From the NCBI GenBank assembly GCA_032173965.1, contig JAVUNC010000005.1:1178001-1242000 (forward strand): a DNA stretch of 64,000 nt, in the 5' to 3' direction. The DNA comes from Sitta carolinensis (lineage: Eukaryota; Chordata; Aves; Passeriformes; Sittidae). The translations under genes were made by a program, and so were the position numbers. Position 1 is the first letter of the stretch, and each line of letters opens with the position of its first letter. Of the stretch, positions 34,976-47,165 are shown piece by piece. Below the pieces are notes generated by a model, which had not been told where the DNA came from, did not search any database, and saw only the letters and a program-made list of their open reading frames with translations.

Positions 34976-37034
34976 ATTATTCTCAGGCTTTGATCTAAAA
35001 TCCTTTATCAAATCCCTCTTAAGAGTAGTACATTTTTTATCGAGTCCTGGCCTCGGAGAGATCTCCTTCCAAATTGGTAACAAAGTGAACTAAACAGGCA
35101 TTGACATATAATGATGAAAAAATAGGATTTTTATCCATGTCTTCTTCATTTCCCTAGGACAGTAAATGTTTTAAACGTGGCCTTTTCATGTATTTTTCTC
35201 TTTGAGAGCAGCTGCCACCTGTGTGCTGAGCTCTGCTGAAGTCTGAGGAATGCTCAAGGTGTTGGGAATACAAAAAGTACAAATTAATGCCCAAATTATT
35301 GCTATCAATCTCAGTTCCAGCAAAAACCTCTTCCTCTTTCCTGCTCCCACATCCATAGCAGCAAAGAGAAACAAAATTTAATTTACTCAAGGAATGGAAC
35401 GTGGCTTGGTTTAGACTTACTCCTAGGTGTGAATAAGTGTGAATTCTTGGAATGATAGTGGAAATATTAAGCATGAAATAGAGATTTGCCACGTGTGCCA
35501 ATACCCATGCAGCCACTGCTGTGTGGGGATGCATTTCCAGATGGATAATTCATTTTTAAGTTGACATCTCTGCAAAACAGAAGAGATTCAAATACTGCAA
35601 ATAAATAAAATTATGGATTTTTTTATCATTTGATACTGCTAGAAGCAATTTACCTGTATATGTTTGGCTTCATAGGAGGGGGAAAAAAAAGAGATTTTTC
35701 CAAAGCTGCTTTGTGAACAACCCGTTTCCATGTTTAGGTACATGTGGTTGGATTTTTTTAAATGGAAATTTAAAAAAATTTTAAAATTTTAAATTTTGGC
35801 CTTTTTTAAATGGAAACCTTGAATTTCCCATCTTTTCCATGTCACCATCTCATGGCTTTTTTTTTTTTTTTAATTTTTTTTTTTGACTTCCTTTCAAGTC
35901 CATTCACTTTGGGATCCCTCATGTGGTAAATCCCTGCAGTGCAGCAACATTCCAGCTTTAATTTCCAGAGCTCTTCATTAATATCTTTGGTCAGAGGAGG
36001 CTTTGAGGGGCTACAAACCCACAAGCTTTGAGAGAAAAATAGTTCAGAAAGCAAACAGATTTTTTTTTCCCCTTATTAGTCGTCTTTTATTTTTTTTCTG
36101 CTTATGGGGGAAATTATTTTCAAGCTGGAGGGTGGGAAAATAAGCAGAATACAACCAATATTGAGTTAAATATTTACAAATAGAGGTATTTTAGCAATTG
36201 TTTATTCTTTAAAATATGGTGGTTTTTTTCATTCGGAAATTCAAATTGAATGTAATAAAAAGAGAATGAACATGACTTAGACCAATAATATGTTGTACTT
36301 GAAAAGAGTAGTTTTAAAGGTGTAATTTTCCCCAAAACACATAATTTTGGCTGGTTTTATGGACAACTAAAACCTGTGGATGATAGTTCAGCAATTCCAG
36401 CCCTGCACAAATGGAATCCCTTTTTCCCCAGCACAATTATTTTATTTTTGGGTTATTTTTTAACACGCCCATGAATGCATTTTGTGGGTCTGGATGATTT
36501 CTTAATTCTTAAAAATGCACAGAATTACCTGAAATCGTATTTTTTTTTTTTTTTTTTCCATGCTCTTTAACTCAGTGGTTGGGAAAGATCTTTTGTACAC
36601 AGAATTTCTTCCATCCTTTTATTTTTCAGCACGACCTTTAATTTCAAAACATTGCCTGTGCCTCGATCAGCTTGGTTTTACCTCAGCAAAGTCAATATTA
36701 AGAGCTGCAGTTAATAATAATAAAAATTTCTTGGAGGAAACCAGGCTGTACCTTGAGCTGCTGAGTGCTGATGGGGCTCAGATAAGGAATAATTTCAGAG
36801 AATGAGCTTCATCAAACATAATCATTGTTCCTGCCTTTAATTTCCTTTTACATGACCTCCCCTGCTGCTCTGGGGCCATCCCTGGGACAGTTGTCCACGT
36901 AAAAAAAAATGATAATTTAACCCCAATTGGAGTGAAAAGGGAGAAAGTGCCACGTTCTGGATTTTTGTCGTGGGCACAAAGGAAAGGAGGAGGGAATTTT
37001 TCAGGATTTTTTTCATCAAAACTTGTTTTCATTT
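34976..37034. other. Intron, unique sequence with AT-rich runs
   Basis: This is AT-rich sequence with a run of A/T homopolymers at 35755-35885 and a T17 run near 36541. No coding or RNA signal was recognised. Confidence 0.4.
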
Positions 37035-37126
37035 CATTAAATAATGGAAGAGTTTGAAGGACCTTAAAGTTCATCCAGTGCCACCCCTGCTGTGGGCAGG
37101 GACACCTTCCACCAAACCAGGCCAGA
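37035..37126 (-). mobile_element. Short CR1 LINE 3' tail, reverse orientation
   Basis: The sequence 'gaaggaccttaaagttcatc', 'cagtgccacccctgctgtgg' and 'gcagggacaccttccaccaa' is the last ~90 bp of a reversed CR1 3' end. Confidence 0.65.
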
Positions 37127-37242
37127 AGTAGCAAAATATTTTGGTTTTTCTTTGGTTGTTTTATGCTTTTGGTCTCTAAAGGTGATTTTTTTTCTTTTTT
37201 TTTTATAGTGGAGCTAAAGGGAGAACATGCATTAGGAAGGTA

Positions 37243-38035
37243 CCAAAGTGATGATTTGGGACCAAACACTGTGCTCAGATACAGTTTGTTGACTAAATTT
37301 GTGATAGTTTAACTGATTTTTTTCACTTCTGCTTGCAAGTTTGAGCTCATTGTGATTTTTTCCACAACTTGGTGGTGCTGAGTTTGAGGCAAAGCTGCAA
37401 ACTCCCAGAAACACCTCAGATAAAATTGGGTGGAGTTAAAAAAGCACAAATTCTTCAGCTGCTCCTGAAGTTACCAATTTTTAGCAGCCCTGAGTGCAGG
37501 TTCTTTCTGGCTGTACTTGGTTTTTTGGTCATTTCTGGATTTGTAGGACTCAGCTCAGGTGCTGCTTTTTGGTGGGGATGGAGAAGCAGCTGCTGCTCTC
37601 AGTGCTTCAGCCCCTGCTCATTTTTGGAGAGGGATCCTTTCCCAGGGATGGATCCTTTTCCAGATAACCCCAAATTGCTCATTCTTTTGTTTCTTGGGAA
37701 ATCAGCTGTGAATTTGAACAAGAAATAACCAAAAAAACCAAGCACAGCCAGAAAGAACCTGCACTCAGGGCTTCTAAAACTTGGTATCTTCAGGAGCAGC
37801 TCAAGGATTTTTGCTTTTATAACTCCATCAGATTTGGTTGAAGATATTTCTGGGAGTTTGCAGCTTTGCCTCGAACTCAGCACTGCCCAGTTCTGGAATT
37901 CTGCAGCAGAAACCATCAAATGAGCTCAAACTTGCAAGCAGAAGTGAAAAAAATCAGCTCAACTCGAACAAATTTAGTCAACAAATACAAATGCTGTATC
38001 TGAACCCAGAATTTGGTCCCAAATCATCACTTTGG
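37243..38035. repeat. Long inverted repeat, ~300-bp arms with a ~190-bp loop
   Basis: The left arm (37243-37534) and right arm (37723-38035) are reverse complements at most positions. 'ccaaagtgatgatttgggac' at the outer left matches the complement of 'tcccaaatcatcactttgg' at the outer right. 'gcttgcaagtttgagctca' matches 'tgagctcaaacttgcaagc'. 'gccctgagtgcaggttcttt' at 37487 matches 'aaagaacctgcactcagggc' at 37752. Small gaps separate the matched blocks. No clear target duplication flanks it and its ends match no transposon family I know. Confidence 0.85.
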
Positions 38036-38190
38036 GGTGTTTGCACTCAGCTCTCTCAGAGCCCATCCAGAATCCTGCAAAGCCAAGATCATTTTAAAAA
38101 CATCTTTTTAAAATATTCCTGCAGATATTAAGAATGAAATTATCCTCTGCAGTTTGCATCAGTTGAAACTTTAGATCTCTCTCATACTGC

Positions 38191-38330
38191 ATTGAATGAT
38201 TTAGGTTGGAAAAGCCCTCCCAGATTTAATCCAGCCATTCCCAGCCCTGAAGTGCCACCTCCCAGGGCTTTAAACCCCTCCAGGGTGGGCACTCCAGCCC
38301 TGCCCTGCAGGGATTCTCCAGGCAAGGAAT
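38191..38330 (-). mobile_element. Short CR1 LINE 3' tail, reverse orientation
   Basis: 'ttgaatgatttaggttggaa', 'aagtgccacctcccagggct' and 'ttaaacccctccagggtggg' are the reversed tail of a CR1 of the same subfamily type as the 34975 end. Confidence 0.7.
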
Positions 38331-38524
38331 TTTTTTCTCTCCCCAGAGCTGTGCTGGTTGAATATTTAAGAAGGAAACTGTTCAGGGCTGTCCTGACCAC
38401 TCCCAGTCTGCCCCAAAAAGATGAATTCCTGAGGTGGCACTGCCAGCTTGGAATAGGGCACAGTCAACTCAGGAAGAAAAGCAAAAATGTCTCTGTGGAA
38501 TTCCAGAATTTGGAATTTAGTTTT

Positions 38525-39485
38525 GGTGGAGATCTTCACATGATCATCTCTGTGCAACCTGGCCTTGGACACTGCCAGGGATGGGGAGAACTCTGAGACG
38601 GTGAAAACAGTGAAAAAAGCTTAGTTCTGAGGAAAAAAATACAAAAAATTAAACAATAAACCCCAAAACCCTCTCCCCAAAACTGCATTTTGAATTAATA
38701 TTTTTATTTGTTGGCTTTTGGTGGAGATCTTCACATGATCATCTCTGTCCAGCCTGGCCTGGGGCACTGCAGGGATGGGAGAACTCTGAGAAGGTGAAAA
38801 CAGTGAAAAAAGCTTAGTTCCAAGGAAAAAACCACAAAAAATTAACCAATAAACCTAAAAACTGCATTTTGAATTAATGATTTTTTGTTAGTTTTGGTGG
38901 AGATCTTCCCATGATCATCTCTGTCCAGCCTGGTCTGGAGCACTGCAGGGATGGGGAGAACTCTGAGAAGGTGAAAACAGGGAGAAAAGCTTAGTTCCGA
39001 GGAAAAAAGCACAAAAAATCCAACCAATAAACCCAAAACCCTCTCCCCAAAACTGCATTTTGAATTAATATTTTTATTTGTTGGCTTTTGGTGGAGATCT
39101 TCACATGATCATCTCTGTCCAGCCTGGCCTTGGACACTGCCAGGGATGGAGATGTCTCTGAGAAGGTGAAAACAGTGAGAAAAGCTTAGTTCTGAGGAAA
39201 AAAGCACAAAAATTAACCAATAAACCTAAAAACTGCATTTTGAATTAATGATTTTTTGTTGGTTTTTGGTGGAGATCTTCCCATGATCATCTCTGTCCAG
39301 CCTGGCCTTGGACACTGCAGGGATGGGGAGAACTCTGAGAAGGTGAAAACAGTGAAAAAAGCTTAGTTCTGAGGAAAAAACCACAAAAAATTAACCAATA
39401 AACCCAAAACCCTCTCCCCAAAATTGCATTTTGAATTAATATTTTTATTTGTTGGCTTTTGGTGGAGATCTTCACATGTTCATCT
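38525..39485. repeat. Alternating ~177/194-bp tandem array derived from a CR1 fragment
   Basis: The landmark 'ggtggagatctt' occurs at 38525, 38720, 38896, 39090, 39269 and 39461, giving spacings of 195, 176, 194, 179 and 192. Long and short units alternate, so the true period is a ~372-bp dimer. Long units keep a 'ccctctccccaaaa' block that short units lack. Inside each unit, 'gtccagcctggcc' and 'ggacactgc(c)agggatggg' are a reversed piece of a CR1 3' end. Confidence 0.9.
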
Positions 39486-41460
39486 CTGAGTTACTGCTCT
39501 GAGCACAGAAAATTGATAAAAAAAGGGTTTTGAAGACACCAACTCGAAGTTACCCTGACTTATCACAATATTTTAATGTATTTAATACATTACCTGTTTT
39601 TTTTAATATGAGTGAGCATTGATTGCTTTGCATTCCCAGCATCAGCGCTGAGCAAATATTCTATAAAATTGTCACTGCCCATGATTTTTTATCTGTAAAC
39701 AGGCATTGAAATGCAGAGGAATGGATTAAATTAACCCTGCTGTACTAACAGGTGGGAAAAGGCAACTCCTGCCCTCTGGATTTTTAATTTTAGAACAGAA
39801 AAGTTCCTGCTTCTGTTCCTGGATTGATTTAATTCTTAGTCACAGTTTATTGGAGTCAGGGGCACAATGATATTTCACTAGGCACTCCTCCTTCCCCATG
39901 GTTTTCCTGGATTTCATGATTAAAAGTAATTTTAGGACAAAATTTAGGAAAAATAAGGATCTGCCATGGTGGGAGAGCGCTGTAGAAAATTCTTATTTTT
40001 ATTTATTTTCACCCTCTCACTGTCCTGAACACTTTAAATCCTCGGAGTTCTCTGCCCTGCTGTCATTTATTAGGAATGATTTTCATTTAAAAACATCAAA
40101 TTTTGGATGTTTTCAATTATTGGGTATTTTCTGTGACAATGCAGATCAAAGTGACACAGGTTCCCCAGAAATGTTCAGCAGCTCTTGGACCTTCCAATAA
40201 TAATTTAAATTAATTTGTTCCTGCCTTAGATCTCTCTGTGAGCATGTGGAGCTTGCATGGCCGGGTTTTGTTGCATGCTGAGTGCTTGGCTTTTTTTTTT
40301 TATATATTTTTAATATTTCCACATAAAAATGGACTCCATAGTTCTAAAAAAACCCAAAAAAAACCCCAAACAAAAAACCCTGTAGTTTATTTAAAGCAGA
40401 AAGAAGTTGTGCTGACAAGAGCTAATAAATAAGAAGTGTTTGTAACTGGATTATTTGACATCATTTTTGTTCCTTATGAAACTTTTAAGGAATTTTGGGG
40501 CCAGCACCAACAATTTTGGCAAAGAGGATCCTTTGAACTTTTTTTCCCCTTAAGCCTGATGTTTGTACCCATCCCAAATATGAGCACTGGTGTAAAATGT
40601 AAATAATTTCCCCTCTACAAATAAATCAATGTTTTGGGGAGAGAGGAGCAGAGTGGAGCCAGGTTTGATGATAATGATTTTTATTGATGGAATTCCAGAG
40701 GGCTCCCATTAGTGGGAATGGTTTCAGGATAAATGGGCACCCAGCCTCCCTCTGCACTGGGCTGAGATGGGTCTGAGCTGCTATTTTTCACAAGCAAATC
40801 ATTAATTTTTTTAAAAATTTAATATTCAGGCAAGTGGGTAAGGTTATAGATGTAATTTCTCCTTTAAATCTAAATTTCCTTGCCATTATGGTTTTATGGC
40901 TGTCTAAACCTCAGTGATAAGATAATACAAATTATTAACCTGCTCCATTTAACTTATTCTCTTAGATGTTTTCATTCCTTTTTATCCAGAGGGTTTTTTT
41001 TTAAATACTGAGGCAATCTTTGAATTGCTTACAAGAGTAATTACAAATTTCTGAGCATTCCACAGCTTTTTTTTTTGTTTATTTTTTTGTATCTCTGGAA
41101 ATATTAGAAATCATTTTACTGCAGACATCCCAAAGAAAAGAGCAGCAGGACTGTATTTCCCATTCCTCATGCTGTGAGTGCATTTTCATTTAAAAAAAAC
41201 CCCATCAATATCTTAAAAGAATGAAAAAAAAGTTCCATCAGAAAAGAGGAAAATTCCCTTCTTCCAGTTGCAATTCCCAGTGGCTTTTGGTAAATCAGGT
41301 TCTCAAGCCAATAATTTGGGATTTTGTCACCTTTGACCTCCCTCAGCTGAAACTTTCCTTGCCTTGATTTTGCTCCTTTCTGGCTCTTTGCCTTGATGGC
41401 ACTTCCCAAATCTCATTTTTAAACCTTGTGTGGGCCAAAAAGGATTTCCTGCACTCCACC
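39486..41460. other. Intron, unique sequence
   Basis: This is AT-rich unique sequence with several T and A runs (40291-40310, 40350-40380, 41071-41090). No exon or RNA gene was recognised. Confidence 0.4.
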
Positions 41461-42600
41461 CTTGAGGGAATCAGCAGGGCAGGAGGTGGAAGAGCTTTGG
41501 TGGCTCAGCTCCCCTTGCTATAGAAAAATTTATATTTTCATAAACTCTAAATTTTCAATGATGCAAATTCCAGAATTGGAGTAATAAATTGATTTTCTGC
41601 TGCTCCCTCATTTCCTCATTGGTGTCCAGAGGTGAAGAATCAAGAGAGGAGGTGGAAGAGTTTTTGTGGCTCAGCTCCCCTTGCTATAGAAAAATTTCTA
41701 TTTTCATAAACTCTAAATTTTCAATGATGCAAATTCCAGAATTGGAACAATAAATTGATTTTCTGCTGCTCCCCCATTTCCATGGTGTCCAGAGGTGAAG
41801 AATCAAGAGAGGAGGTGGAAGAGTTTTTGTGGCTCAGCTCCCCTTGCTATAAAAATTTCTATTTTCATAAATCTAAATTTTCAATGAGCAAATTCCAGAA
41901 TTGGAGTAAAAAAAGGATTTTCTGCTGCTCCCTCCATTTCCATGGGTGTCCAGAGGTGAAGAATCAAGAGGCAGGAGGTGGAAGAGTTTTTGTGGCTCAG
42001 CTCCCCTTGCTATATAAAAATTTCTATTTTCATAAATCTAAATTTTCAATGATGCAAATTCCAGAATTGGAAGTAATAAATTGATTTTCTGCTGCTCCCC
42101 CATTTCCTCATTGGTGTCCAGAAGTGAAGAATCAAGAGAGGAGGTGGAAGAGTTTTTGTGGCTCAGCTCCCCTTGCTATATGAAAAATTCTATTTTCATA
42201 AACTCTAAATTTTCAATGATGCAAATTCCAGAATTGGAGTAATAAATTGATTTTCTGCTGCTCCCCCATTTCCAGAGGTCCAAGCGAGATCAAGAGAGAG
42301 GTGAAGAGTTTTTGGCTCAGCTCCCCACTAAAATATTTCTGTTTAATCTAATTTGCAATATGAATCCAGAATGGAGTAATAAAAGATTCTGCTGCCATCA
42401 TTCATAGGTTCCAGAGCGAGAATCAGCAGAGGAGTGGAAGAGTTTTTGTGGCTCAGCTCCCCTTGCTTTAGAAATATTTCTGTTTTTATATATTCTAAAT
42501 TTTCAATGATAAGAATTCCAGAATTGGAGTAATAAATTGATTTTCTGCTGCTCCCCCCTTTCCTTGGAGGTGTCCAGAGGTGAGACCTGGCAGGAGAATC
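41461..42600. repeat. ~163-bp tandem array, 7 units, one heavily eroded
   Basis: The landmark 'tggctcagctccc' occurs at 41501, 41667, 41830, 41993, 42159, 42313 and 42459. Units carry 'aggtggaagagtttttgtgg', 'ctctaaattttcaatgatgc', 'attccagaattggagtaata' and 'ttgattttctgctgctccc'. The unit around 42270-42420 has many small deletions, while the copies on both sides are nearly intact. Confidence 0.9.
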
Positions 42601-44340
42601 CTCCTCCATTTTTTCCCCCCGTTTTATTTCCATTTTTCCATAATTCCTGCCTTGCTCTCTCCTCTTGCTCTCATCTCAGGAGCAGATGAGCTGTAGTTGG
42701 GCTTTTACCATCTCTGCTCCTCAGCTTCTAAGAAATATTTTAGGTTTTTTTGGTGTGTTAATATGTCCACAAGCAGAGAGGGGAATAAAATCCTTGGCAC
42801 AGTTATTCCTCCCCTAAATAACAGACAGAAAAATGAAATTATTCTCAGGGAAAAGGAGGATAAAGTGATTTCTCCAAACCCCCTGGGTGTGCCTGTGCTT
42901 GCACCCAGTTATTTTATACAATTTTATACCTCCAGCTCCAAGGGGCAATCTTTGTCTTCAGATTTTCTTTCCTGGTGTGCAAAAAAATGCATTTAAAATT
43001 TTGTTCACTTCTGAGCAGTTTGGGAATGTTTAAAAGCTTTTTTGAGGAGCTGAGCAAAGTGGAAATGGAATATTCAGGGATTTTGACACTCCCTGTTATA
43101 TTAAAAATTAACAAAACCCCACCCTGTAAAAGCCTCAAGGTCTGGGTTTGATCCCACAGAATTCAGGGTAGATTTGTAGTTAAGTAGTCAATTAAATATA
43201 GACATAAATAAAAAGAAATATATTTATAAATAATTTTAATATATATATATAAATATTAATAAATACAAATAATTATAAGTAAATATAAATAAATAATAAA
43301 TTTATAAATAATATAGCTGTATAAATAATATAAATATATTTATAGCTAATCACCCAGAAGTGTGAAATTTTATACTCAAAATCCACCTGTGTTTGCTTTC
43401 CAGCTTAATTCTGGTGAAATTAAGAATTCCAAATCCCTGCCTGCATTTTTTATGTCACTTGACCACAGCTCCATTATTGGCTCTCATTTAATTTGAGTAT
43501 CCTGAACATCAAATACTTCCATGGTCCCTTGAAAAATCTCTTTGTTTGCTGCTGGAATATTGATTTAGGAATAAAATTGTGTTGTCTGGAATATTTCTCT
43601 GGTTTTTAGAGAAAGGTAGAAATAAAAGCACTGAAAGGTGAGACCTCCACACCTCCCTGACAGGGGAAAAAAATCAAATTAAATCAAAATGTCTGGTTTG
43701 AATAGGCAGATGCCACTCTGAGATTTGCTCATTGATTTTATCTCAGTTTTTAGGGGTTTTTTTTGGGTTGTTTTTTAAATCTTCATTGATGCAGCAGCTC
43801 TGGTTACATGGCACACAGACCCATGTGCATTTTGGAGTTTTTTGGGGCAGATTTAGAAAAATGAAAATTCACATTTCTCTTAAGATTTTGATCCCTCACA
43901 GCTTAAATTCCAGGGAAAACTGCTGTGTCTGGCGTTTTCTTAATCAGCTCCAGTTAAGTTTGGGGAGCTGGGAGGTTTTTCCCCATCATTAAATAAGATT
44001 ATTGCTCATTCTCTCTTACAGATTGAGCTTTCACAGGAGCAAACGAGACTCTTGAATTTTAGTTTAGAGCAGCTGAATTTTGGCACCTGGGGGGGACTTT
44101 GCACAATTCCCAGCTTTCCTCTGGAGTGTCTGGGAGCTGGAAGTCACTGCCAGGAATGACAATTGTGCTTCTGCCAGTGTCCTGGTCGGGATCTCAGTGC
44201 CCAAAGCCCAAAGTGAGTTTGGGAAGGGAGGATACAGCCCTGGGCACCTGGAGCTGGAGGGGAAGGAGGCAGCTCCAGGGAACAGAGGGGACTGGGAAAG
44301 TGGCATTGCCAGGACAGGCAACTGGAAAGGGAAAATACAG
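42601..44340. other. Intron, unique sequence with an AT microsatellite
   Basis: This is unique sequence. 43195-43345 is an irregular (TAAA/TATA)n AT-only microsatellite. No coding or RNA signal was recognised. Confidence 0.4.
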
Positions 44341-44354
44341 ATTTTATTTGTACT

Positions 44355-45065
44355 TCAAATCAGGAGCCAGGGAATGGCTGGGATGTGGGTCAGGAATTGC
44401 TGTCTGGGCTGGAATTGCCAGAGCAGCTGGGGCTGCCCCTGCATCCCTGGGATGTGCCAGGAAGGATTGGAGCCCCCTGGGCTGCTGGCAGGGGTCCCTG
44501 CAATGAGCTGGGAGGGCCCTTCCCAGCCAAAGCATCCCGGGATTCTGCTGGCATTGGGCACACTCAGGATCCATGGCGAGGGCTTGGGCTGGGAAATGGG
44601 GAGAGAAAAGAGAGGAGAAGGGAAGGGAGAGCCTGCCTGGTTTGTGAGATTGCAAGGGAAGCCCCTGGGGCCAGGAATTGCTGGGAGAGGAGCTGGAGCC
44701 AAGGGGAGGCTGGCAGAGCTGGGAATGTTCCCCTGGAGAAGGGAAGGCTGCAGGGAGAGCTTCCAGAACATTCCAGGGAGGACAGGAGAGCTGGAGAGGG
44801 GCCCTGGATGGAGGGACAGGAGCAGGGAATGGCTGCAGATTGGGAAAGGGGAGATTGGGGTGGGATGTGGGTCAGGAATTGCTGGCTGGGCTGGAATTGC
44901 CAGAGCAGCTGGGGCTGCCCCTGCATCCCTGGAATGTGCCAGGTTGGACACTGGGATTTGGAGCCCCTGGGATGGAGGGAGGGGTTCCAGCCATGGATGG
45001 GGTGGCCCTGGATGAGTTTTAAACTCCCTTCCCACCCAAAGCCCTTCTGTGATTCCACAATTCCA
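44355..45065 (+). mobile_element. Composite of two CR1 3' ends joined by a ~100-bp non-CR1 segment
   Basis: A first CR1 3' end (44355-44550, 'ggaattgccagagcagctgg' to 'cagccaaagcatcccgggat') is followed by a segment containing 'cacactcaggatccatggcg' and 'ctgcctggtttgtgagattg'. A second, longer CR1 3' portion ('ggaatgttcccctggagaag' to 'cccacccaaagcccttctgt') follows. The same order occurs inverted at 46450-47165, and its second half occurs at the left window edge. Confidence 0.8.
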
Positions 45066-46449
45066 AACGCACCAGAACATCCCTGTGAGTATCTTCCTGC
45101 ACATGAATAAGTTTTATATAATTTCGGATGGTCAGAGATTGCTACAGAATAAGATTTATTATGAGAAAATTGGAATTTCTCTTGGAAAACCAGGTTTTTT
45201 TAGTCTCTCCATCCCACATCCGTGGGTGTCTGTGTTAAATCAAGGCAGAGTGTCAGGTGAACTGGAATATCTGAGTTACCATGCTGATCAATGGGATAAC
45301 TTGCTGATAGCAGCAAGGCAATTAAATATAATTATAGCTATATATAAAATATCTAACATACATAAAATATCTAATATAATTGCTTGTTTCATGCACTGCA
45401 AAAATGTGGGGTTTTTTTTCCCCTTTTGAAATTTCTTCTTAAAATCTCCTAAACCCCATTATATTTGTTCCTCCTTTAGTCCTAAAATTTTTGAGCAGGA
45501 GAATCTCTTTAGAGTGGGATAGAGTTCCTGCAATCCCTGGCAATCCCGGTGATTTCCCCATTTCACTGCAGTGCCACATCTTGTTTAATAACCTGAATCT
45601 CAGCAGGGTGTCGTGTACTCGGTTATAAAGGCTGAATAAACATTTTATGAGAGCCTTTCCTCTCTTTATGATCAGTCATGTTTTGTTCTGCAGGTTTTTC
45701 CTCTTCCTCTGAAAGGACAGAGCAAAGTTGTAACTCTTCTATCATTTCCAAATTAATCTAATTGGAGCGGTTCTTCGCCGTTCTCAATTTCATGCAAATA
45801 CCACTGCCATTACTTGTGCAAATAGTTGGTGTGTCTCTCCACGTTTAGAAAATTAAGCATTAATTCTCACTGTGGGCTAGGACAGGCTGTGTTGCATGAC
45901 AAATAGATGGGAGGAAAAAAAAAAAAAAAAGGAAAAAAAAATAACACTTTACAAATCCAGCAGAGCTTTGCTTCCGAGCGCTCGCAGCGTTGGGCAGCAC
46001 AAAAAGATTGTACAAAAACTGACGTGTTTTAGCAACTCCCAAAGGAGGGGGATTTTTTGGTGGGTTTTTTTTTTTTTCTTTTCCCCATTATTATAGAGGT
46101 ACTTGGCAGTTTCTGTTTTGCTGAAGCATCCTATTGTCGGGGATGAATCCTCTTTTTTAGAGAGCTGTTTGAAGTGTTTGCTTTCCCTTGCAGACGCTCT
46201 CACCCACAACAGGAAAAACGTTCCTGTTAAAATAATGGAATTCCTTAGAAAGTGCAGGGATTGTGCAGTCTGTGAGCAGTGCACAGACAGCCCTGGCAAA
46301 CATCCCTGAGATCCTGAAAAAGGGGGAGGACAGGAGAGAAATCCTTCCTGCGGCTGCCCTGAGCTGAAGTGAGGGCACAGCTCGTCCTCCTGCACGGATG
46401 GGCTGCCTCAGGTTGGGGGCATTTTTGGGAGATGTAGGAAGGGCACCAC
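45066..46449. other. Intron spacer between the inverted CR1 composites
   Basis: This is unique AT-rich sequence with an A17/A8 run near 45916-45940 and a T12 run near 46066. Together with the flanking composites it forms the loop of a large inverted repeat. No exon was recognised. Confidence 0.4.
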
Positions 46450-47165
46450 GGATTACCTGGGTGGGGACCTCTCCCACCATCCCAGGGGGATCCAACCCCA
46501 GTGTCCAACCTGGCCTGGGACATCCCAGGGATGCAGGGGCAGCCCCAGCTGCTCTGGCAATTCCAGACCAGACAGCAATTCCTGACCCACATCCCACCCC
46601 AATCTCCCCTTTCCCAATCTGGAGCCATTCCCTGGCTCCTTTCCCAAATTCCAGCTCTCCTGTCCTCCCTGGAATGTTCTGGAAGCTCTCCCTGCAGCCT
46701 TCCCTTCTCCAGGGAACATTCCCAGCTCTGCCAGCCTCCCCTTGGCTCCAGCTCCTCTCCCAGCAATTCCTGGCCCCAGGGGCTTCCCTTGCAATCTCAC
46801 AAACCAGGCAGGCTCTCCCTTCCCTTCTCCTCTCTTTTCTCTCCCCATTTCCCAGCCCAAGCCCTCGCCATGGATCCTGAGTGTGCCCAATGCCAGCAGA
46901 ATCCCGGGATGCTTTGGCTGGGAAGGGCCCTCCCAGCTCATTGCAGGGACCCCTGCCAGCAGCCCAGGGGGCTCCAATCCTTCCTGGCACATCCCAGGGA
47001 TGCAGGGGCAGCCCCAGCTGCTCTGGCAATTCCAGCCCAGCCAGCAATTCCTGACCCACATCCCACCCCAATCTCCCTTTCCCAATCTGCAGCCATTCCC
47101 TGGCTCCTGTCCCTCCATCCCCAGCTCCTCTCCAGCTCTCCTGCAGCCCCTGCAGGGGCTCTGAG
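46450..47165 (-). mobile_element. Composite CR1 copy, inverted relative to 44355-45065
   Basis: Read on the - strand it has the same arrangement as 44355-45065: CR1 3' end, then a segment with 'cacactcaggatccatggcg', then a second CR1 3' part ending near 46450 at 'ccccaccca'. The shared core of roughly 420 bp is nearly identical between the two copies. The outer CR1 ends differ more. Confidence 0.8.

Noticed and set aside
44080..45015. 311-codon frame and its - strand partners as genes
   Set aside because: They lie inside composite CR1 3' ends, in the untranslated or ruined part of the element.
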